Source: QHXW01 sp035280425 (GTDB lineage Bacteria; Acidobacteriota; Terriglobia; Bryobacterales; Bryobacteraceae). From it: DNA of 64,000 bases. A program made the position numbers and the translations under genes. Below the pieces are notes generated by a model. The model saw only the letters and a list, made by a program, of their open reading frames with translations, did not search any database and had not been told where the DNA came from. Positions 30,800-40,469 of the stretch are shown here, in pieces. The stretch spans positions 62,001 through 126,000 of the forward strand of contig DATEFW010000044.1 of the NCBI GenBank assembly GCA_035280425.1. The letters are read 5' to 3'. How positions within the stretch are numbered: the first letter of the stretch is position 1; every line of letters starts with the position of its first letter.

Positions 30800-32230
30800 C
30801 TACCCCCGCTTCTTGGCCGCCATCAGCTCTTCGATATTGACCAGCTCGGTCGGATAGTCGCCGGTGTAGCAGGCGTAGCAGTATTCGTGCTTGCGGTCGT
30901 CCTCCACCGCTTTGCGCAGCGAAGCCAGCGACAAATACGCCAGCGAATCGGCTTCAATGAACCGCCGGATCTCTTCCACGGTATTGTTCGCGCCGATCAG
31001 CTCGTTCTTGGTCGGCGTGTCCACTCCGTAGAAGCACGGGGAAATGGTCGGCGGGCAGGAAACGCGCACATGCACTTCGCGCGCGCCGGCCTGGCGCATC
31101 ATACGCACGATCTTGCGCGACGTCGTGCCGCGCACGATCGAATCGTCCACCAGCACCGCGCGCTGTCCTTCGAGCAGCGCACGCACCGGGTTCAGTTTCA
31201 ATTTCACGCCGAAATCGCGAATGGCCTGCGACGGCTCGATGAACGTGCGGCCGACGTAGTGATTGCGGATCAGCGCCTGGCGGAACGGCAGTCCCGATTC
31301 GGCGGCGTAACCGATGGCCGCGGTGACGCCCGAATCCGGCACCGGGACAACAAGGTCGGCATCCGCCGGAGCCTCGCGCGCCAGCAACCGGCCCAGCATC
31401 TCGCGCGATTCCTGCACGGGGCGCCCGAACACCACCGAATCGGGCCGCGAAAAATAAACATGCTCGAATACGCAGTGAGCCGGCGCCTGCTCCGGCGCAT
31501 AACGCTCGCGCGTAGTGCCCTCCGGCCCGACGATCACCATCTCGCCGGGCGCGACATCGTTCAGATACACCGCGCCGATCAGGTCGAACGCGCAGGTTTC
31601 CGACGCAAATACGTGCGCGATCTTGCCGCCCGAGAATTCCATCTGCCCTGCGGCCAGCGGCCGGAACCCGTGCCGGTCGCGCGCCACGATGATGCGGTCC
31701 TCCGCCAGAAACACCAGCGAAAACGCGCCTTCAAGCTGGAGCAGGGCGTCACGAAGGGCTCCGGCCAGCGTCCGCTCGCGCGAGTGCGCCACCAGGTGCA
31801 GGATCACTTCGGTGTCGCTATTGGATTGGAAGATCGATCCCTGCCGCTCCAGCTCGCGCCGCAGCTCCGCGGCGTTGGTGATGTTGCCGTTGTGCGCCAC
31901 CGCGATGCGCCCCTTGTTGCAGGCCACCGAAAACGGCTGCGCGTTAAGCAGTGCTGTGTCGCCTGCGGTCGAGTAGCGCGTGTGACCGATCGCCAGTTCC
32001 CCCGGCAGCGCATCGAGAACCTGCGGCGTAAAAATTTCCGCCACGTGCCCCATGGCTTTCTCGCAGCGGACTTCGGCGCCATCGCTCGCGCAGATCCCCG
32101 CGCTCTCCTGGCCCCGGTGCTGCAGCGCATACAGCCCGAGATAAGTCAGCTTCGAGGCTTCCGGGTGCCCGTAGATGGCGAATACACCGCATTCCTCGTG
32201 CAATTTGTCGAAGTTCATTTGGTCACGCAT
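30800..32230 (-). CDS. purF: Amidophosphoribosyltransferase PurF
   Basis: Converts PRPP and glutamine to 5-phosphoribosylamine, the first step of purine synthesis. The N-terminal nucleophile-type glutaminase domain starts at ECGVFAIYGHPEAS, where the Cys becomes the N-terminus after propeptide removal; the phosphoribosyltransferase domain has the PRPP loop VLVDDSIVRGTTSRK. The cysteines that bind the Fe-S cluster in the B. subtilis type are suggested by the C-terminal EYCYACYTGDYP and VSCPPTISPCFYG. The start at 32230 (MRDQMNF) overlaps the purL stop (ATGCGTGA), so it is translationally coupled; ATG 32218 is the alternative. Confidence 0.96.
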   Translation of the reverse strand: MRDQMNFDKLHEECGVFAIYGHPEASKLTYLGLYALQHRGQESAGICASDGAEVRCEKAMGHVAEIFTPQVLDALPGELAIGHTRYSTAGDTALLNAQPFSVACNKGRIAVAHNGNITNAAELRRELERQGSIFQSNSDTEVILHLVAHSRERTLAGALRDALLQLEGAFSLVFLAEDRIIVARDRHGFRPLAAGQMEFSGGKIAHVFASETCAFDLIGAVYLNDVAPGEMVIVGPEGTTRERYAPEQAPAHCVFEHVYFSRPDSVVFGRPVQESREMLGRLLAREAPADADLVVPVPDSGVTAAIGYAAESGLPFRQALIRNHYVGRTFIEPSQAIRDFGVKLKLNPVRALLEGQRAVLVDDSIVRGTTSRKIVRMMRQAGAREVHVRVSCPPTISPCFYGVDTPTKNELIGANNTVEEIRRFIEADSLAYLSLASLRKAVEDDRKHEYCYACYTGDYPTELVNIEELMAAKKRG

Positions 32231-34439
32231 GTTCCGCTGCCAAGAGTTTTTCAAGGCCATGCTCCCAGACTTCGCGCAATCGTGAAATTTCCGCCTCGAT
32301 CAGTGTTGCCGAACCGCTTTGAATCCGCAAGTAATCTTTAGTGGTATGGCCGATGTGCACGGCTTCCACTCCGAATTTGGCCGCAACTTTTTCGGCGTCT
32401 GCTCGCCTGCCTGTAGAAATCAACACGCGCGACGGCCCCTCGTGGAACAGGAGAAATTCCGGACGCATCCCCGCTGCTTCTATTTTCGCACCGATGCCGC
32501 CGAACGAACATTCCGCCAACGCCACCGCCAGCCCGCCATCGCTTAAATCGTGTGACGACTCCGCGAGGCCGGCGCGCGCGATCTCGCGCACGGCATCCTG
32601 CACGCGCTTCTCGTAATCGAGATCGAGCTGCGGCGGCAATCCCCAAAGCTCTCGCAAAACGGCTTTTGCGTATTGCGTTCCGCCGAAATGCCTAAGATCG
32701 CACCGGCCCAGGCCGCCGATCAGCAGAACGTCGCGATCCACCGACTGGAACCGGGCGGGCGCCGGCGCCCCGGTCTTCATCAGCCCAAGCACGCCCATCA
32801 CGGGGGTCGGCCAAATGCCTTCGCCCAGCGTTTCGTTATAGAGGCTGACATTGCCGCCGGTAATCGGCACACCGAAAAACTTGCAGGCTTCGGCCATGCC
32901 TTCGACCGATTCAACCAGTTGCGCCATGATCTCCGGCCGCTCCGGGTTGCCGAAATTCAAGTTGTTGGTTGCGCCGATCGGATCCGCGCCCACGACCGCG
33001 AGATTCCGGCAGCATTCGGCCATGATCAGCTTCGTTCCTTCGCGCGGCGAAAGATAGCAGTAGCGCGCGTTGCCATCGAGCGACATCGCCAGCGCCGCGC
33101 CGGTTTCCTTAACGCGCAGGATCGCTGCATCCGCGCCCGGCCCGGCCAGCGTATTCGTCCGGACCTGGTAGTCGTACTGCTGCCAGATCCAGCGCTTGGA
33201 GCACACGTCGCCTGAAGCGAGCAGCGTTTCGAGATCCTGCTTCAGATCGCAGCTCTCAAATTCCAGCCCATCGATCGGCGCCGTGCGCAGCGGCAGCGTG
33301 TGCGGCCGGTCGTAAAGCGGCGCGCTATCCGCCAGTTGCTGGTTGGGAATCTCGGCCACGATGTCGCCGTGCTGGCGGACGCGCAGCAGGCCGTCATCCG
33401 TCACCTGCCCGACGGCGACTGCGTCCAGGCCCCACTTCTTGAAAACGCGGAAAACTTCGTCTTCGCGGCCTTTTTCCGCGACCAGCAGCATGCGCTCCTG
33501 CGATTCCGAAAGCATGATCTCGTAAGCCGTCATGCCAGTTTCGCGCTGCGGCACGCGGTCGAGCTCGATCTCGATGCCCGTTCCCCCGCGGCTGCCCATC
33601 TCGCAAGTCGAGCAGGTCAGCCCGGCGGCGCCCATATCCTGGATGCCCACGATCGCGCCGGTGCGCATGGCCTCCAGGCACGCTTCGAGCAGCAGTTTTT
33701 CGAGGAACGGATCGCCCACCTGTACGTTCGGCCGCTTCTGCTTCGATTCTTCGGTGAACTCGGCGGACGCCATCGATGCCCCGTGAATGCCGTCGCGGCC
33801 GGTCTTCGCGCCGACGTAAATCACCGGATTTCCCACGCCCGCCGCTTTGGCGTAAAAAATCTCGTCGCGCTTCGCCACGCCCAGCGCAAAAACGTTGATC
33901 AGCGGATTGCCGTTGTAGCACGCCTCGAAAACGCACTCGCCGCCCACCGTCGGCACGCCGAAACAATTGCCGTAATGCGCGATCCCCGAAACCACGCCTT
34001 CAACAATGCGCCGGTTGCGCGCGCCGTTCATCGGATCGTCGAGCGGTCCGAAGCGCAGCGCGTCCATCACCGCGATCGGCCGCGCACCCATGGTAAAGAT
34101 GTCCCGCAGGATGCCGCCCACGCCCGTTGCCGCGCCCTGAAACGGCTCGATGAAGCTCGGGTGATTGTGCGATTCGATCTTGAACGCCGCCACGTAACCC
34201 GAGCCGATGTCCACGATGCCCGCATTCTCGCCCGGCCCCTGGATCACGGCTTTGCCGCGCGTCGGCAGTTTCTTCAAATGCAGCCGCGAGCTTTTATACG
34301 AGCAGTGCTCGCTCCACATCACGCTGAAGATGCCGAGCTCCGTGTAAGTGGGCTCGCGCCCGAGAATTTTGACGATCTTGTCGTACTCCTCGCCCGTCAA
34401 CTGATGCGTCGCGATCAGCTCCGGCGAGATCGTGGTCAT
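32223..34439 (-). CDS. purL: Phosphoribosylformylglycinamidine synthase II, PurL
   Basis: The ATP-dependent synthase subunit that converts FGAR to FGAM with ammonia from PurQ. At 738 residues it is the short form, which works with separate PurQ and PurS. Motifs include SEHCSYKSSRLHLKKLPTRG, IESHNHPSFIEPFQGAATGV, GMGAAGLTCSTCEMGSRGG-like text at mid-protein and SSHDLSDGGLAVALAECSF. It lies between purQ (four-base overlap) and purF. No purS was seen between or beside them. Confidence 0.96.
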   Translation of the reverse strand: MTTISPELIATHQLTGEEYDKIVKILGREPTYTELGIFSVMWSEHCSYKSSRLHLKKLPTRGKAVIQGPGENAGIVDIGSGYVAAFKIESHNHPSFIEPFQGAATGVGGILRDIFTMGARPIAVMDALRFGPLDDPMNGARNRRIVEGVVSGIAHYGNCFGVPTVGGECVFEACYNGNPLINVFALGVAKRDEIFYAKAAGVGNPVIYVGAKTGRDGIHGASMASAEFTEESKQKRPNVQVGDPFLEKLLLEACLEAMRTGAIVGIQDMGAAGLTCSTCEMGSRGGTGIEIELDRVPQRETGMTAYEIMLSESQERMLLVAEKGREDEVFRVFKKWGLDAVAVGQVTDDGLLRVRQHGDIVAEIPNQQLADSAPLYDRPHTLPLRTAPIDGLEFESCDLKQDLETLLASGDVCSKRWIWQQYDYQVRTNTLAGPGADAAILRVKETGAALAMSLDGNARYCYLSPREGTKLIMAECCRNLAVVGADPIGATNNLNFGNPERPEIMAQLVESVEGMAEACKFFGVPITGGNVSLYNETLGEGIWPTPVMGVLGLMKTGAPAPARFQSVDRDVLLIGGLGRCDLRHFGGTQYAKAVLRELWGLPPQLDLDYEKRVQDAVREIARAGLAESSHDLSDGGLAVALAECSFGGIGAKIEAAGMRPEFLLFHEGPSRVLISTGRRADAEKVAAKFGVEAVHIGHTTKDYLRIQSGSATLIEAEISRLREVWEHGLEKLLAAEHA

Positions 34440-35104
34440 GCGTGCGCGAATGCCGAAACCATGGAGCGGAAAACCACCAGCCCGTCGGCCGAGCCCATCA
34501 GCGGATCCGATGCCCGCTCGGGATGCGGCATCATGCCCATCACGTTGCGCTCGCGGTTGACGATGCCCGCGATGTTGCGCGCCGAGCCGTTGGGATTATC
34601 GAGATACCGGAACACCACGCGGTTCTCTCGCTCGAGTTCATCGAGCGTGCGCTCGTCGGCGACGTAGCAGCCTTCGCCGTGCGCGATCGGAATGCGGATA
34701 ATCTGGCCTTTGGTTGCCGCCGCCGTGAACGGCGTGTCGGTAGTTTCCGTCCGCAGCCGCACTTCGCGGCAGACAAACTTCAGCCCGCGGTTGCGCACCA
34801 GCGCGCCCGGCAGCAGGCCGGCTTCGACCAGAATCTGGAACCCGTTGCAGATCCCCAGCACCAGGCCGCCGTCCGCGGCGAACTTTTTCACCGCACCCAT
34901 CACCGGAGAAAATTTGGCGATCGCGCCGCAGCGCAGGTAATCGCCGTAAGCAAACCCGCCCGGCAGAATCACGGCATCCACATCGCCCAGCCGGTCCGAA
35001 TCGTGCCAGATAAATTCGCCTTCCTGGCCCAGATTTTCACGGACCGCATACCAGGCGTCGTGATCGCAATTGCTGCCCGGAAACACCACGACACCAAATT
35101 TCAT
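34436..35104 (-). CDS. purQ: Phosphoribosylformylglycinamidine synthase I, PurQ
   Basis: The class I glutamine amidotransferase subunit that supplies ammonia to PurL. The 222-residue protein has VVFPGSNCDHDAWYAV at the start, VILPGGFAYGDYLRCGAIAK, the nucleophile in GLVLGICNGFQILVEAGLLP, and the His-Glu pair in MMPHPERASDPLMG. It heads the purQ-purL-purF unit, whose upstream region is shared with the divergent propeller gene at 35197. Confidence 0.95.
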   Translation of the reverse strand: MKFGVVVFPGSNCDHDAWYAVRENLGQEGEFIWHDSDRLGDVDAVILPGGFAYGDYLRCGAIAKFSPVMGAVKKFAADGGLVLGICNGFQILVEAGLLPGALVRNRGLKFVCREVRLRTETTDTPFTAAATKGQIIRIPIAHGEGCYVADERTLDELERENRVVFRYLDNPNGSARNIAGIVNRERNVMGMMPHPERASDPLMGSADGLVVFRSMVSAFAHA

Positions 35105-35196
35105 AGTTCGGCTCTGTTCAGGGGAGGTAAATTTGATTTTAGCAGAAAAGGGCGGAAATCCGTTACACTCACATAACTCCCACTTGGAGGCTCCTC

Positions 35197-36954
35197 ATGC
35201 CCAAACGCGCGTTCCTGCTCGCCTGCCTGATCATTCTGCCCGCCTTCGCGAAGCACCGCATCCTCATGAACCGCATCGGCCCTTCGGGCGCCGAGCTTTT
35301 CCTCGCGAATGCCGATGGCTCAAGCGAGCGCAAGCTGCTCAGCTCCTCCGGGTTTGATTACAACCCATCGTTTTCGCCCGACGGCAAGTGGATCGTGTTC
35401 ACCAGCGAGCGCAGCGGCTCCTCCGACATCTTCCGCGTGCGTGTGGATGGCTCCGGCCTCGAGCGTCTCACCGACGACCCCGCCTATGACGACCAGGCCG
35501 CGTTCTCGCCCGACGGCAGCCGCATCGCGTTCGTCTCCTCGCGCGGTTCGGGCACGAACGATATCTGGGTGCTCGATCTCTCCACGCGCCACGCGCGCAA
35601 TCTGACCGATTCGGCCGGCGGCGATTACCGCCCAAGCTGGTCACCCGACGGCAACTGGATCGCTTTCTCCTCCGATCGCGGCACGAAAATTCAGTACGCC
35701 GCCGGGCGTTGGGAAGAGCTGCACCCGTTGAGCCTCTACGTCATCCGCCCCGATGGCTCCGGCCAGCGGCGGCTCACTGAAGCCGGCAAAGTCGCCGGAT
35801 CGCCCAAGTGGTCGCCCGATGGCAAGCGCATCGTGTTTTACGAAATGTCGGCAGAGGACACCTGGAACGCCCGTGCTGGCGCGCCCGATAAAGCCGTTTC
35901 GCAGATCGTCTCGATTGACGTCTCGACCGGCGCGCGCACCGAGCACACCTCAGGCGCAGGCGTGAAAGTCGCGCCGCAGTTTTTGAGCGCGGACCGCATC
36001 GGATATTTGGTGAAATCCGGCGGCCACAACGGGCTGGCTTTCACCACAGGCGATGCCGGAGCCGCGGGCGACATGCGCAGCCCCTGCTGGTCGCCCGACG
36101 GTAAGCTGGTGGTCTACCAGAAATTCACCTACGGCGGCCGCAAGCAGAACGAGCCGCTCTTTAACCGCGACGCCGAGTTCGAGCTGGTCTATTCGCAAAT
36201 CTTCCCCGCCTTCTCGCGCGACGGAAAATCGCTGGCCGTCAGCGACCGCACTGGCTACGGAGCCATGGAGTCCGCCATCGCGGTGGCTAATCCCGACGGC
36301 GCTGGATTGAAGCAGGTCTTCCACGAAGCGGGCAGCATGGCGTTTTCCTCCGAATGGTCGCCCGATGACAAGTGGATCGTCTTCGGCCTCGGCTCGTTCT
36401 TCGTGCCGCGCGGCAAGCCCGCCCGCGTCATGATGGTGCGCGCCGATGGCTCCGAATCCCGCACCGTCACCCACGGCCCCGTCAACACGGGCTTTCCCAG
36501 TTGGTCGCCCGACGGCAAGCGCATCGTCTATCGCGCCTGGAGTGATGACGAGCACGGCCTGCGCATTCTGAATCTCGAAGACAACTCCGTAACGAAGCTG
36601 ACCGATGATTACGATAATTTCCCGCGCTGGTCGCCCTCGGGCGATCTGATCGAGTTCACCAGCTTCCGCAATAACGATTTCGACATCTATACCATTCACC
36701 CCGACGGCACGGGTCTCAAGCAGCTCACCACCGCGCCCGGAAACGACGGCCACGCCGAGTGGTCGCCTGACGGCAAGTATTTGCTGTTCAGCAGCTCCCG
36801 TTTCGGCTTCAAAGACGAAGCGCCGCTCTATGACCGCATCCCGCAGCCCTACGGCGAGTTGTTCGTCATGAAAGCCGACGGCAGCGATCAGCGCCCGCTG
36901 ACCGACAACGGTTGGGAGGATGCAACCCCGGCCTGGCAGCCGGAAGGAAAATGA
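35197..36954 (+). CDS. Exported TolB-like PD40 beta-propeller protein
   Basis: A 585-residue protein with a signal peptide (MPKRAFLLACLIILPAFA) and about ten WSPDGK-type PD40 repeats (for example NPSFSPDGKWIVFTSERSGS, RPSWSPDGNWIAFSSDRGT and FPSWSPDGKRIVYRAW) spread over the full length. They should fold into one or two six-bladed propellers. TolB-like propellers bind proteins or peptides; no catalytic domain follows. A GGAGG site seven bases before ATG 35197 fixes the start. It is divergent from the purine operon and followed by a small coiled-coil protein. Confidence 0.88.
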   Translation: MPKRAFLLACLIILPAFAKHRILMNRIGPSGAELFLANADGSSERKLLSSSGFDYNPSFSPDGKWIVFTSERSGSSDIFRVRVDGSGLERLTDDPAYDDQAAFSPDGSRIAFVSSRGSGTNDIWVLDLSTRHARNLTDSAGGDYRPSWSPDGNWIAFSSDRGTKIQYAAGRWEELHPLSLYVIRPDGSGQRRLTEAGKVAGSPKWSPDGKRIVFYEMSAEDTWNARAGAPDKAVSQIVSIDVSTGARTEHTSGAGVKVAPQFLSADRIGYLVKSGGHNGLAFTTGDAGAAGDMRSPCWSPDGKLVVYQKFTYGGRKQNEPLFNRDAEFELVYSQIFPAFSRDGKSLAVSDRTGYGAMESAIAVANPDGAGLKQVFHEAGSMAFSSEWSPDDKWIVFGLGSFFVPRGKPARVMMVRADGSESRTVTHGPVNTGFPSWSPDGKRIVYRAWSDDEHGLRILNLEDNSVTKLTDDYDNFPRWSPSGDLIEFTSFRNNDFDIYTIHPDGTGLKQLTTAPGNDGHAEWSPDGKYLLFSSSRFGFKDEAPLYDRIPQPYGELFVMKADGSDQRPLTDNGWEDATPAWQPEGK

Positions 36955-37006
36955 ATCGCTAAGAAATAATCTGCGTGTCATAATCCAGCAATCAAGGAAC
37001 TAAAAT

Positions 37007-37528
37007 ATGACACGCAACATTCGCATACAGATTGTTTCCGTCTGCCTCGCAGCTCTCGCGCTGGCCCCTCCCGCCTTCGCCCAAAAACCCGACTCGCCCG
37101 ACGCCCAAACCATCCAGGCCCTGCTCGCCGAAGTGCGCGAACTGCGGACCGCTATCGAGCGCGCCATTGCGATCCAGCCGCGCGTCCAGATCACCCTCGA
37201 GCGCATGCAGGTCCAGCAGCGCCGCATCGAGCAGCTCTCCAGGCCGCTCGAAGACGTTCGCCGGCAGCTTGCCGACCACGCCCGGTTTGTTGGTCAACAG
37301 GCCGCGATCGAAGCGCAGCTCGCCGCCGAGCAGGATGCCAACCGCCGCAAGCAACTGGAAGAAACTTTGCGAGCGATCAGGTCCCAAGCCGAACGCCAAA
37401 GCGCCGAAGACGTCCAGTTGCGCGCCCGCGAAGGCGAGCTCATGAGCACCCTTCAGGCCGAGCAGAACAAACTTAACGAGCTCAACGATCGCCTCGACCG
37501 GCTCGACCAGTCGCTCGGACCGCAGTAA
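37007..37528 (+). CDS. Exported coiled-coil hypothetical protein
   Basis: A 173-residue protein with a signal peptide (MTRNIRIQIVSVCLAALALA, cleaved after PPAFA). Almost all the rest is predicted coiled coil, with heptads in RTAIERAIAIQPRVQITLER, QQRRIEQLSRPLEDVRRQLA and LQAEQNKLNELNDRLDRLDQ. It contains no Cys or obvious catalytic motif. It follows the propeller gene by 52 bases on the same strand and might be cotranscribed. Role unknown. Confidence 0.75.
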   Translation: MTRNIRIQIVSVCLAALALAPPAFAQKPDSPDAQTIQALLAEVRELRTAIERAIAIQPRVQITLERMQVQQRRIEQLSRPLEDVRRQLADHARFVGQQAAIEAQLAAEQDANRRKQLEETLRAIRSQAERQSAEDVQLRAREGELMSTLQAEQNKLNELNDRLDRLDQSLGPQ

Positions 37529-37530
37529 CC

Positions 37531-37567
37531 CTATCCGTCCGGATAGCCGAACCAGCGGATCGGATAG
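37531..37567. repeat. CTATCCG/CGGATAG dyads after the coiled-coil gene
   Basis: CTATCCG (37531-37537), CGGATAG (37540-37546) and CGGATAG (37561-37567) begin two bases after the stop at 37528. Either pairing gives a hairpin, so it may end the transcript. The same heptamer pair makes the inverted repeat at 12564-12601. Confidence 0.5.
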
Positions 37568-37980
37568 CGCTGCGTTATTGAGCGCACTGCAACCTTACGC
37601 CGCACCAATTCGCCCATGCACCTATCCTCCGTAAATAGAAGCAGTTATAGAGCTTCGCCTTCATCGCCCCCGAGCCCGTACCGCCCTGGCACGCCGATTG
37701 CAATCAGTAAAAGCGATCGAGAAATTCCAAAGGGCGCATCGAACGTTGCGCACTCCTTCAGCCCCAGAAAGGCGGAGGGAGGAGGTCTTCGCGGGCTTCG
37801 CCTAGGGATGGATCGAGACATTTGAAACACGGGATACGAAAAATGGAGTTCAACGGCGACGCGCCGGCCACTCCCTCACGGTCCCGGCTTGGATAACCCT
37901 TCCCGGCCGAGAGCGTAAGCGAGTGGTGGGCTGATCCGAAACCCGGAACAAACCCGCCCCGTCCCGCGTAATACCAGCAA
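37568..37980. other. Gene-free stretch with a probable dispersed repeat
   Basis: No gene is supported. GGCCACTCCCTCACGGTCCC (around 37866-37885) reads as CGGGACCGTGAGGGAGTGGCC on the other strand. I recall similar CCGTGAGGGAGTGG phrases as scattered intergenic repeats in Acidobacteria and Planctomycetes, but cannot check that here. The right end leads straight into the permease start at 37981 without a clear ribosome site. Confidence 0.4.
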
Positions 37981-40419
37981 ATGGACTGGTTACGCCGGGA
38001 TCTCATCGTTTCCCTGCGCCGCCTGCGGCAAAGCCCTGGATTCACCGCCGCGGCCATTGCGACTCTCGCGCTCGGCATCGGCGCAAACACCACCATCTTC
38101 ACCGCGGTCAACACCATCGTCTTCCGCGCCTTGCCGGTCGAGCGGCCGAACGAGCTCGTGGCTCTCAACACCCGCACCGCCAAAGACGAGTACCCCGTGC
38201 AGTCGCTTCCCAATTACCGCGATTTCCGCGACCGCAACAATGTCTTCTCCGGCCTGATCACTTATGGCATCGCGCCCGCCGCATTGAGCCAGGGCAGCGG
38301 AAACAACTCCATCGTTTGGACCAATCTGGTGAGCGGCAATTATTTCGACGTCCTGGGCGTCGGCCCTTTCCGCGGGCGCGTCCTTCACCCGGAAGATGAC
38401 CGCAACAAGGGCGCCCATCCCGTCGCCGTCATCAGTTATGGATGCTGGCAGCGCCGCTTCGGCCACGACCCCGATATAGCCGGCAAACGCGTCCGGCTGA
38501 ACGGCATGCCGTACACCATCGTCGGCGTCGCGCCGCCCGAGTTTCACGGCACCGAGGTGATGTACACGCCCGATATCTGGGTTCCCATGGCCATGCTGCC
38601 GCAGATCCAGCCAGGCCGCGACTCGCTCGATCAGCGCCGCGACCAGAGCTATTTCGTCATCGGCCGCCTGAAACCAGGCGTGACGCGCCCGCACGCCGAA
38701 GCCGCTTTGAACGCCATCGCCGCCGAACTGGGGCACGAATACCCCGAGGCCAACGAAGGCATGAAGATTGCGCTCTCCACGCCCGGCCTGTTCGGAAATT
38801 ATTTCCGCGGCACGACCCTGGGATTCGCCGCAGTGCTCGTGGCCGTCGGCGGCATGGTGCTGCTGATCGCCTGCGTGAACCTGGCCGGGCTGCTCCTGGC
38901 CCGCGCTGTCGATCGCCGCAAAGAAACCGCCATCCGCCTTGCATTGGGCGCCAGTCCGGGCCAGTTGATCCGCCAGTTGCTCACCGAAAGCGTGGTCCTT
39001 TCGCTGGCCGGCGGCATCGCGGGCATTCTGCTCGCCGTCTGGCTGGTCCAACTCTTCGCCGCCTGGCGTCCGCCGGTGGATGTTCCCGTCATTCCCACCC
39101 TGGTAATCGACCGCACCGTGCTGCTGTTCGCAGCTTTGGCGTCGCTCGCCACCGGCCTTCTGTTCGGCCTGACTCCCGCGCTCGCCTCGACCCACACCAG
39201 CCTCACCCCCGCGCTCAAGAACGACGTGCCCGTCGAGCGCATGCGCCGCTTTCATCTGCGCGACGTTCTCGTAACCGCGCAAGTGGCGTTGTCGGTGGTG
39301 TTGCTGGTCGGATCGATCCTGGTCGTTCGCAGCTTGCAGCACGCCTTGAACCTCCACCTGGGCTTTGAGCCGCGGCACGCCGCTTCTGTTTCGATGGATC
39401 TCTCGCTCGAAGGCTACAATGAAACCCGCGGCCGTGAGTTTCAGCGCCGTCTTTTGGAAAAGGTCCGGTCGCTGCCGGGAGTCGAGTCGGCCGCGCTGAT
39501 CAATTTCCTCCCCCTGACCCTGAACATCAGCAACAATACGATATTCATCGAAGGCAAGCCTATCCCGCGCGCCGCCGACGTCCCCACCGCCGGCATTTAC
39601 GCCGTTGGCCCCGGCTACTTCCACACCGCCCAGACCCGCCTCATTGCCGGCCGCGACTTCGATGAGCGCGATCAACCCAAATCCAAGCGCGTCGTGATCG
39701 TCAACCAGGCATTCGCGCACCAGTTTCTGCCCAATGAAAATCCCCTCGGCAAGCGGTTTCGTTATAACGCGAATGATGGCGAATGGAATGAAATCGTCGG
39801 AGTTGTCGAAGACGGCAAATATCGGTCGCTCGGCGAAATGCCCTACCCGGTTGTGTTCCGCTCGTGGCAGGAATGGGAGTCCTCGACCACCGTGGTTGCG
39901 CGGTCCTCGATGCCCGAGCCGGATCTCGTCCGCCTGCTGCGGCGCTCCGTTCTCGAACTCGACCCGACGGTCTCTATCAGCAGCGCCGGCAGCCTCACCG
40001 ACAGCCTCGGCCTGGTCCTGTTCCCCGCGCGCATCGCCGGCACCGTGCTCGGCGCATTCGGACTGCTGGCCGTGGTTTTAGCGGCCACCGGCGTCTACGG
40101 CATCATGTCCTACGCGGTTTCGCGCCGCACCCGTGAGATCGGCATTCGCGTGGCTCTCGGCGCGTCTTCCCGGCAGGTGCTCCGCGCCGTTCTCGCGCGC
40201 ATAGCGTTGCTCCTCGCCATCGGCACCGCGGCCGGACTGGCGCTCACCCTCGCCGCCGGTCCACTCTTCTCCGGAATCCTTTACGGCGTCAGCCCGCGCG
40301 ATCCCGCCACCTACGCGCTCGCCATTATCCTGATGGCCGTCGTCGCCTTCGCCGCCTGCTGGTTTCCCGCGCGCACCGCCATCGCCCTCGATCCCTTGAC
40401 CGCGTTAAGAACCGAATAG
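37981..40419 (+). CDS. ADOP-type MacB/FtsX permease (no ATPase domain)
   Basis: A second duplicated permease, 812 residues, opening MDWLRRDLIVSLRRLRQSPG and GIGANTTIFTAVNTIVFR. The first FtsX segment carries RRKETAIRLALGASPGQLIR (~310-330) and the second RTREIGIRVALGASSRQVLR (~720-740); each half contains a periplasmic core domain with VGGMVLLIACVNLAGLLLAR or GAFGLLAVVLAATGVYGIMS helices. The C-terminus AIALDPLTALRTE is typical. No prefix domain and no PadR gene are attached; an ECF sigma factor gene lies 50 bases downstream on the same strand. Confidence 0.93.
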   Translation: MDWLRRDLIVSLRRLRQSPGFTAAAIATLALGIGANTTIFTAVNTIVFRALPVERPNELVALNTRTAKDEYPVQSLPNYRDFRDRNNVFSGLITYGIAPAALSQGSGNNSIVWTNLVSGNYFDVLGVGPFRGRVLHPEDDRNKGAHPVAVISYGCWQRRFGHDPDIAGKRVRLNGMPYTIVGVAPPEFHGTEVMYTPDIWVPMAMLPQIQPGRDSLDQRRDQSYFVIGRLKPGVTRPHAEAALNAIAAELGHEYPEANEGMKIALSTPGLFGNYFRGTTLGFAAVLVAVGGMVLLIACVNLAGLLLARAVDRRKETAIRLALGASPGQLIRQLLTESVVLSLAGGIAGILLAVWLVQLFAAWRPPVDVPVIPTLVIDRTVLLFAALASLATGLLFGLTPALASTHTSLTPALKNDVPVERMRRFHLRDVLVTAQVALSVVLLVGSILVVRSLQHALNLHLGFEPRHAASVSMDLSLEGYNETRGREFQRRLLEKVRSLPGVESAALINFLPLTLNISNNTIFIEGKPIPRAADVPTAGIYAVGPGYFHTAQTRLIAGRDFDERDQPKSKRVVIVNQAFAHQFLPNENPLGKRFRYNANDGEWNEIVGVVEDGKYRSLGEMPYPVVFRSWQEWESSTTVVARSSMPEPDLVRLLRRSVLELDPTVSISSAGSLTDSLGLVLFPARIAGTVLGAFGLLAVVLAATGVYGIMSYAVSRRTREIGIRVALGASSRQVLRAVLARIALLLAIGTAAGLALTLAAGPLFSGILYGVSPRDPATYALAIILMAVVAFAACWFPARTAIALDPLTALRTE

Positions 40420-40469
40420 GCCTACACGGCATTGAACCGAAAGCCCCTCCGCTACGACTATAGGGGTAA

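Noticed and set aside
30887..32341. 484-codon plus-strand frame opposite purF
   Set aside because: Antisense shadow of purF; Arg/His-rich and motif-free.
30800..35104. purS or a purine riboswitch in the purQ-purL-purF unit
   Set aside because: The genes overlap with no room for purS, and the 92 bases upstream of purQ show no recognisable aptamer structure.
37990..39720. 576-codon open frame on the minus strand opposite the ADOP permease
   Set aside because: It is a composition shadow in GC-rich coding DNA: no ribosome site, no recognisable domain, low-complexity His/Asp/Gln-rich text, and it lies entirely within a well-supported gene on the other strand.
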